Of a stretch of DNA of 11,298 nt, positions 7,059 to 11,298 are shown one piece after another. The notes below the pieces were generated by a model, which was given only the letters and a program-made list of their open reading frames with translations, was not told the DNA's origin and did not search any database. Location: positions 1 to 11,298 of the forward strand of contig CAMLPZ010000130.1 of NCBI GenBank assembly GCA_946482045.1, in the 5' to 3' direction. A program made the position numbers and the translations under genes. The stretch's first letter is position 1. The number at the start of each line of letters is the position of its first letter. Source of the stretch: an uncultured Asticcacaulis sp. Lineage in GTDB: Bacteria; Pseudomonadota; Alphaproteobacteria; Caulobacterales; Caulobacteraceae.

Positions 7059-7498
7059 GCATCCGCGACTACGTAACCCTGCGTGTCGGTGGCCAGCTGT
7101 TCGGCGTCGACGCCGCCCGCGTCCACGACGTTTTCCACCCGCGCGGTCTCACGCCAGTGCCGTTGTCGCGCTCGGAAATCGCCGGCGTTCTGAACCTGCG
7201 TGGCCGCATCGTCACCGCGGTCTGCGCCCGCCGCCGCTTAGGGCTGCCACCGCGTCCCGAAGGCTCGCCCGAACCCTTGGCTATCGGCCTTGAAGTCCAC
7301 GGCGATTCTTATGGCCTGGTCATAGACTCGGTCGACGAAGTCCTGAAGCTCGACGATGAGAAGTTCCACTCCCCTCCGGGTAATCTCCCCCCACGCTGGG
7401 CAGAAATTATCGTCGGCGTTTATCAATTGGAAAAGGAACTTCTGATAGTATTGGATCCACACACGCTGCTGGATGCCGCACATCTCAAAGCCGCGTAA
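7055..7498 (+). CDS. cheW: Chemotaxis coupling protein CheW
   Basis: CheW links CheA to chemoreceptors at the cytoplasmic face of the membrane. The protein has 147 residues and one CheW domain (beta-barrel, no catalytic site) over nearly its full length. Typical pieces are VGGQLFGVDAARVHDVF near the N-terminus, then IAGVLNLRGRIVTAV, then YGLVIDSVDEVLKL, then IIVGVYQLEKELLIVLD near the C-terminus. The ATG overlaps the cheA TGA as ATGA, so translation is probably coupled. The stop is 24 nt before the cheY start. The segment ARRRLGLPPRPEGSPEP is slightly Arg/Pro-rich compared with typical CheW. Nothing suggests loss of function. Confidence 0.95.
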   Translation: MSIRDYVTLRVGGQLFGVDAARVHDVFHPRGLTPVPLSRSEIAGVLNLRGRIVTAVCARRRLGLPPRPEGSPEPLAIGLEVHGDSYGLVIDSVDEVLKLDDEKFHSPPGNLPPRWAEIIVGVYQLEKELLIVLDPHTLLDAAHLKAA

Positions 7499-7522
7499 CA
7501 GGCTTTATTAGGGAAGTAAAAG

Positions 7523-7888
7523 ATGAAAACCTGCCTCGTCGTCGATGACAGCCGCGTTATCCGCAAGGTGGCCCGCCGCATTCTCGAGAACCTGCAGTTC
7601 GAGGTCATCGAAGCCAATGATGGCCTCGAAGCCCTGAATTCCTGCAAGGAAAAGATGCCTTCGGCCATCCTGCTCGACTGGAACATGCCGGTCATGGACG
7701 GCATCACCTTCCTGCGCCAACTGCGCAAGGAAGACGGCGGCAAGGCGCCTGTGGTCGTGTTCTGTACAACCGAAAACGACCTGGCCCATATCACCGAAGC
7801 CCTGACCGAAGGCGCGTCGGAATACATCATGAAGCCGTTCGACGGCGAAATCCTGGAAGCCAAGTTTTCCGAAGTTGGCCTGATCTGA
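7523..7888 (+). CDS. cheY: Chemotaxis response regulator CheY
   Basis: This is a single receiver domain of 121 residues. It is phosphorylated by CheA and by family precedent acts on the flagellar motor switch. The acidic pair Asp8-Asp9 is in LVVDDSRVIRK, and the phospho-acceptor Asp52 is in LLDWNMPVMDG. The switch Thr lies in FCTTEND (82-83), the conserved Lys104 in YIMKPF, and the protein ends LEAKFSEVGLI. The sequence closely recalls the CheY encoded within alphaproteobacterial che operons. GGGAAG at 7511-7516 lies 6 nt before the ATG. The gene follows cheW closely, but a gap of about 160 nt separates it from cheB. A role as phosphate sink instead of motor ligand cannot be excluded, since alphaproteobacteria often have several CheYs. 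Confidence 0.95.
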   Translation: MKTCLVVDDSRVIRKVARRILENLQFEVIEANDGLEALNSCKEKMPSAILLDWNMPVMDGITFLRQLRKEDGGKAPVVVFCTTENDLAHITEALTEGASEYIMKPFDGEILEAKFSEVGLI

Positions 7889-8049
7889 TTAACGCCCCGC
7901 CGGAAGGGTAGGCTTTTTAGAAGCCAGACTCCCGGAGGGCGCCGCGTCCGCGGACCAAGGCCAGGCGCGACTTAAGGTTTGTGCCGCCCGAATCCGCTCT
8001 TGCGGTTACGATAAGACTAAAAAAGTATCTGCGTTTTTGTTCACTACAG
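7889..8049 (+). other. cheY-cheB spacer with small inverted repeats
   Basis: This is the only wide gap inside the che operon. It contains a short hairpin, GGCTT-TTTAG-AAGCC (7911-7925), with no T-run after it, and a 10-bp palindrome, GTCCGCGGAC (7946-7955). The cheB frame stays open upstream to a GTG at 7981, which has AAGG only 3 nt before it. Part of this stretch could therefore be coding or could hold an internal promoter or RNA-processing site. I see no separate gene. Confidence 0.4.
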
Positions 8050-9237
8050 ATGTCCGGGACCATGTCTGTTAACCCTAATCCTGCCGCGTCCTTGCGGCCC
8101 ATTAAGATCATGATCGTGGACGACAGCGCTGTCGTGCGCGGCCTGATCTCGCGCTGGCTGGAGCAGGAGCGGGATATGGTTCTCGCCGGCCTTGCCATTG
8201 ATGGCCAGAAGGCGATCGACAAGGTCCGCGAAGTCCAGCCGGATATCCTGATCCTCGACATCGAGATGCCGAACATGGGTGGGCTGGAAGCCCTGCCCAA
8301 ACTGATCGCCGCCAAGCCCGGCCTCAAGGTCCTGATGGCCTCGACGCTGACGACGCGCGGCGCCAACGTCACCCTGCGCGCCCTGGAACTCGGCGCGGCC
8401 GACTATATCCCGAAGCCCGACTCGACCCGCATCGGCGGCGCTGAAGGTTTCCGCACCGAGCTTCTGACCAAGATCCGCGCCCTGTGCGGCCGCACGCGTC
8501 AATGGCCGTCGCCCAGCATCGGCGGCACGACTGCCCCTGCCCCGTCGGCCCTTTCACCGGCGTCGACCACCGAAGCCCGGCCTCAGATCGTTCCGATCGG
8601 GTCGAAACTCGCTGTTCCGGCCGCTCCGACCATGCGCCCGCGCTCAGGTCCCAAGCGCATCGACCTGCTCGTCGTCGGCGCATCAACCGGCGGCCCACCG
8701 GCGCTTCGCACCTTCCTGCTCGGCCTCGGGCCAGACTGGAAACTGCCTATCCTGATCGTCCAGCACATGCCGGCGACCTTTACCGCCATCCTGGCCGAGC
8801 ACCTCGACAAGGCCCTGCCGCAAAAGGTGCAGGAAGCCAAGGACGGCATGCTGATCGAAAGCCGCAACGTCTATATCGCGCCGGGCGACTGGCACATGAC
8901 GATCCGCCCCGACCCGATCGTCAAGCAGATCCGCCTCGACCAGTCGCCCCAGGTCAACTGGTGCCGGCCGGCGGTCGACCCCTTGTTCAAGTCCGCCGCC
9001 GAAGTCTACGGCAATCACGCGCTCGGGGTCGTGCTGACTGGTATGGGCCATGACGGCCGCGACGGCGCCCAGGCCCTGGTCAATGTCAACGGCACCGTCA
9101 TGGTGCAGGACGAAGCCTCCAGCGTCGTATGGGGCATGCCGGGCGCCGTGGCCGAAGCCGGGCTTGCCGAAATCATCAAACCGATCGAAGGCCTGAGCGC
9201 GGCCTGTGTGGCTTTTGCGCGCGGCGAGCGTCCGTAA
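8050..9237 (+). CDS. cheB: Protein-glutamate methylesterase/deamidase CheB
   Basis: CheB removes methyl groups from receptor glutamates, and in many bacteria deamidates glutamines, resetting receptors after stimulation. It works opposite CheR. From the ATG at 8050 it has 395 residues. The N-terminal receiver (about 18-140) has IMIVDDSAVVRG and the phospho-acceptor Asp70 in LILDIEMPNMGG. A Pro/Ala/Thr-rich linker follows. The C-terminal esterase has the catalytic Ser in VVGASTGGPPALRTFL, the His in IVQHMPATFT and the Asp in TGMGHDGRDGAQAL, so the triad is complete. The start is uncertain. In-frame alternatives are ATG 8062 and GTG 7981, and none has a good Shine-Dalgarno. Starts at 8050 or 8062 give a normal lead into the receiver. 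The stop is 16 nt before cheR. Confidence 0.95.
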   Translation: MSGTMSVNPNPAASLRPIKIMIVDDSAVVRGLISRWLEQERDMVLAGLAIDGQKAIDKVREVQPDILILDIEMPNMGGLEALPKLIAAKPGLKVLMASTLTTRGANVTLRALELGAADYIPKPDSTRIGGAEGFRTELLTKIRALCGRTRQWPSPSIGGTTAPAPSALSPASTTEARPQIVPIGSKLAVPAAPTMRPRSGPKRIDLLVVGASTGGPPALRTFLLGLGPDWKLPILIVQHMPATFTAILAEHLDKALPQKVQEAKDGMLIESRNVYIAPGDWHMTIRPDPIVKQIRLDQSPQVNWCRPAVDPLFKSAAEVYGNHALGVVLTGMGHDGRDGAQALVNVNGTVMVQDEASSVVWGMPGAVAEAGLAEIIKPIEGLSAACVAFARGERP

Positions 9238-9253
9238 AAGGCGGGGAAACAAA

Positions 9254-10096
9254 ATGACAAACGAAGATATCGAACACCTCTCCGCCATGCTCAAGACCCG
9301 TTCGGGTCTGATCCTCGGTTCGGACAAGACCTATCTGATCGAAAGCCGCCTGGCCCCGGTCGCGCGCCGTGAAGGCTTCGCCAGCGTCTCGGCGCTCCTG
9401 GCGTCGCTGCGCACCAAGCGCGACGAAAAGCTCATGACCATCGTCACCGATGCCATGACGACCAACGAGACCTTCTTCTTCCGCGACAAGGTGCCGTTCG
9501 ACCAGTTCAAGTCGGACGTCCTGCCCGCCCTATCCAAGTCGCGCATGAACGGCGAGATCAAAGTATGGTGCGCTGCCTGCTCGACCGGTCAGGAACCCTA
9601 TTCGCTGGCCATGCTGATGGACGAGGCCCGCGCCCAGTACCCGCGCATCAATCTCGACATCCTGGCGACCGACATATCCGACCGCTGCCTGGAAAAGGCG
9701 CAGGCCGGCCTCTACACCCAGTTCGAAGTCCAGCGCGGCCTGCCCATCACTATGATGGTCAAGCACTTCGAGAAGGTCGACGAGATGTGGCGCATTTCGC
9801 CCAAGTTGCGTCAGTCGATCCGCTTCAAGAAGGTCAACCTGCTCGACGATCTGCGCATGATCGGCCGCCAGGACGTGATCTACTGCCGCAACGTGCTGAT
9901 CTATTTCGACCTCGAGACCAAGAAGAGGGTGCTGGAGCAGATGGCTACCCTTTTGGCCGACGACGGCTACCTGTTCCTGGGCGCGGCTGAAACCGTGCTC
10001 GGCATCACCGACGTCTTCAAGCCAATGCAGGGCATGCGCGGCCTTTACGTCAAGAACCAGGTCGCCCAATCCACGCCCCTGCGCAAGCTGGCCTGA
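9254..10096 (+). CDS. cheR: Chemotaxis protein methyltransferase CheR
   Basis: CheR uses S-adenosylmethionine to methylate specific glutamates of chemoreceptors, giving adaptation together with CheB. It has 280 residues from the ATG at 9254, which has GGGGA 6 nt upstream. An earlier in-frame ATG at 9206 lies inside cheB and is disfavoured. The N-terminal helical CheR domain covers about 1-75. NETFFFRD precedes the Rossmann methyltransferase fold. The SAM-binding motif is WCAACSTGQEPYSLAM, followed by LATDISDRCLEKA. VIYCRNVLIYFD and YLFLGAAETVLG complete the C-terminal part. Length and motifs are normal. It is the last gene of the operon, with a strong terminator about 25 nt after its stop. 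Confidence 0.96.
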   Translation: MTNEDIEHLSAMLKTRSGLILGSDKTYLIESRLAPVARREGFASVSALLASLRTKRDEKLMTIVTDAMTTNETFFFRDKVPFDQFKSDVLPALSKSRMNGEIKVWCAACSTGQEPYSLAMLMDEARAQYPRINLDILATDISDRCLEKAQAGLYTQFEVQRGLPITMMVKHFEKVDEMWRISPKLRQSIRFKKVNLLDDLRMIGRQDVIYCRNVLIYFDLETKKRVLEQMATLLADDGYLFLGAAETVLGITDVFKPMQGMRGLYVKNQVAQSTPLRKLA

Positions 10097-10120
10097 TCCT
10101 CTTTCCCAATCCCATGATGG

Positions 10121-10150
10121 AAGCCTCCGGAAACGGAGGCTTTTTCGTTT
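10121..10150 (+). terminator. Intrinsic terminator of the che operon
   Basis: The stem GCCTCCG (10123-10129) and CGGAGGC (10134-10140) closes on a GAAA tetraloop. Two flanking A-T pairs can extend it, and TTTTTCGTTT follows. This is a textbook Rho-independent terminator, 24 nt after the cheR stop. It separates the downstream receiver gene from the operon. Confidence 0.93.
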
Positions 10151-10217
10151 TATCAAGCCCTTAACCTGTGTGGCCTAACCTACATGGACGTTCCGCGTGC
10201 AGAGGAAGGCTGGAAAC

Positions 10218-10823
10218 ATGAGTATGGACCCGTCGGTCCGCTTCGAGCCTGCACGTCTTCTGGCCGTCGACGACGACCCGATCCTGCGCGAATTCGCCGC
10301 CGCCGAACTGACCTCCGCCTTCGTGACCGTTGAAACCGCCGCCGATGGTGCCCAAGGGCTGGAGCGCCTCAGGGCCGGCGGCATCGACATCGCCCTTGTC
10401 GATCTCGACATGCCGGTCATGAACGGCTTTACGCTCATCGAACGCATACGCGCCGACGAAAAGCTGGCCACCCTGCCCGTGGTGGTGGCCACCAGCCGCG
10501 ACGACATGGCGGCCATCGACCGCGCCTATTCAGTCGGCGCGACGTCATTTGTGCTCAAACCGCTTAACTGGCGCGTCGTGTCTTATCAGCTGTCCTATGT
10601 GCTGCGGAACAGCCGCGAGGCCGCGCGCGTCCGCGCCCGCGCCCGCACCCTGCGCCAGACGGTACGCAGCCAGGACGAAGCGTTGAGTCTGTGCCAGGCC
10701 GGCATCGATGACCTGCTGCAGAAGATGCTGGATGATCCCGGCCCCGGCAACTTCACGACCGTGTGGACCGCGCTTGAATCCCTGAGTCGGGCGCTGCGGG
10801 ACAAGTCCGCCCAGGCGCAATGA
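10218..10823 (+). CDS. Stand-alone response regulator with Arg-rich helical tail
   Basis: The protein has 201 residues from the ATG at 10218, with GGAAGG 8 nt upstream. An in-frame GTG at 10197 is less likely. Residues 12-130 form a receiver domain: acidic residues in LLAVDDDPILREF (Asp18-Asp20), phospho-acceptor Asp62 in ALVDLDMPVMNG, a Thr/Ser in VVATSRDD, and Lys114 in FVLKPLNW. The KP-x-NW feature is typical of receivers that precede signalling helices and GGDEF or kinase modules. Here the domain is followed only by a helical tail. Residues 130-150 carry eight arginines (LRNSREAARVRARARTLRQ). The remaining 50 residues look helical and match no output domain I know. It lies after the che terminator, so it is probably a separate transcript, though its position suggests a link to chemotaxis. 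The kinase partner and function are unknown. Confidence 0.88.
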   Translation: MSMDPSVRFEPARLLAVDDDPILREFAAAELTSAFVTVETAADGAQGLERLRAGGIDIALVDLDMPVMNGFTLIERIRADEKLATLPVVVATSRDDMAAIDRAYSVGATSFVLKPLNWRVVSYQLSYVLRNSREAARVRARARTLRQTVRSQDEALSLCQAGIDDLLQKMLDDPGPGNFTTVWTALESLSRALRDKSAQAQ

Positions 10824-10943
10824 TTGCCACATTGAGGCTTGGCTTCACAAAGCCGATCACATCTGGCTGAGATATCGCCTTGCCGGTAGGCTATTTCCAT
10901 ACCCCGGCCTATGCTTCTCCGACCCGAAAACGGAGGATGCACC

Positions 10944-11298
10944 ATGCAGGTCGAAATCAGGGACGAACACCGCTGGCTGGAAGGTTTTACCGGCGAATGG
11001 CAGATGCTGGCCGACCCGGACGCCCCACCGGAAGAAACCACCGACGACTGGCACGAAAGCGGCCGTATGCTGGAAACCGGCTCATGGCTGGTAATCCAAT
11101 CACGCGGCACAATGCCGGGCGGCGGCAAGGCCGAGAGCATATTCACTGTCGGCTTCGATGCGTCCAGGGGCAAGTATGTCGGCACCTGGATCGGCTCGAT
11201 GATGGACCACCTATGGGTCTATGAGGGCGTACGCGAAGGCAATGCGCTGGTGCTCAACAGCGTCGGCCCCAGCTGGGATAAACCCGGCCAGATGGACA
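10944..11298 (+). CDS. DUF1579 family protein, 3' end beyond right edge
   Basis: The frame from the ATG at 10944 is open to the window edge, 118 codons. GGAGG at 10932-10936 lies 7 nt upstream and fixes the start. The sequence fits the DUF1579 family: DEHRWLEGFTGEWQM at the N-terminus, then WLVIQSRGTMPGGGKAES, FTVGFDASRGKYVGTWIGSM, DHLWVYEG and a C-terminal NSVGPSWDKPGQM. Members are small, mostly beta-sheet proteins of about 150 residues with no established biochemical role. Roughly the last quarter is probably missing here. No signal peptide is seen, so it is likely cytoplasmic. The 120-nt gap upstream holds a small hairpin, GGCTT-CACA-AAGCC (10841-10854), without a T-run. Whether this gene is cotranscribed with the receiver gene cannot be told. 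Confidence 0.85.
   Translation, partial: MQVEIRDEHRWLEGFTGEWQMLADPDAPPEETTDDWHESGRMLETGSWLVIQSRGTMPGGGKAESIFTVGFDASRGKYVGTWIGSMMDHLWVYEGVREGNALVLNSVGPSWDKPGQMD

Noticed and set aside
9206..9253. Upstream ATG extension of CheR
   Set aside because: It overlaps the cheB end by 32 nt and lacks a ribosome binding site. ATG 9254 has GGGGA at 6 nt.
10720..10820. Degenerate histidine-kinase dimerisation helix in the tail of the orphan receiver
   Set aside because: The pattern LSLCQAGIDDLLQKM only loosely resembles such a helix and has no phospho-acceptor His, so there is not enough to claim homology.
10841..10854. Hairpin GGCTT-CACA-AAGCC as a terminator of the receiver gene
   Set aside because: It is a short stem with no T-run after it, too weak to call.

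Overview
The window looks like chromosomal DNA of a motile, GC-rich alphaproteobacterium. The CheA, CheY and CheW sequences and the gene order cheA-cheW-cheY-cheB-cheR resemble those of Caulobacterales and Azospirillum-type Che clusters. Assignment below class level is inference. All genes have similar high-GC coding character. I see no insertion sequence, phage gene, tRNA, rRNA or CRISPR array.

Region 1 (1-4286) is a trehalose module. A glycoside hydrolase family 15 (GH15) gene on the minus strand runs off the left edge. It is divergent from otsB-otsA on the plus strand, which encode trehalose-6-phosphate phosphatase and synthase. The two arms share an intergenic region that is strikingly AT-rich (1740-2056). 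The strongest Shine-Dalgarno there does not serve otsB. It serves a 16-codon reading frame whose TGA overlaps the otsB ATG as ATGA, so a coupling leader peptide is likely. otsB and otsA also overlap, as GTGA.

Region 2 (4287-10150) is a compact chemotaxis operon: cheA, cheW, cheY, cheB, cheR. It ends in a clear intrinsic terminator. The upstream region holds a perfect palindrome, CAAACGTTTG, between a -35-like and a -10-like element. CheA phosphorylates CheY and CheB, CheW couples CheA to receptors, and CheR and CheB add and remove receptor methyl groups. No receptor (MCP), cheD or cheX lies in the window. CheA has no recognisable P2 domain. In its place is a linker with a 25-residue motif repeated twice, and the C-terminus has a second CheW-like segment after P5.

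Region 3 (10151-11298) follows the terminator. It holds a stand-alone receiver protein with an arginine-rich helical tail and no output domain, then the start of a DUF1579 gene cut by the right edge.

The most interesting items are the leader peptide before otsB, the duplicated motif in the CheA linker, the palindrome in the che promoter region, and the Arg-rich tail of the orphan receiver. None amounts to a clearly new system on sequence alone.
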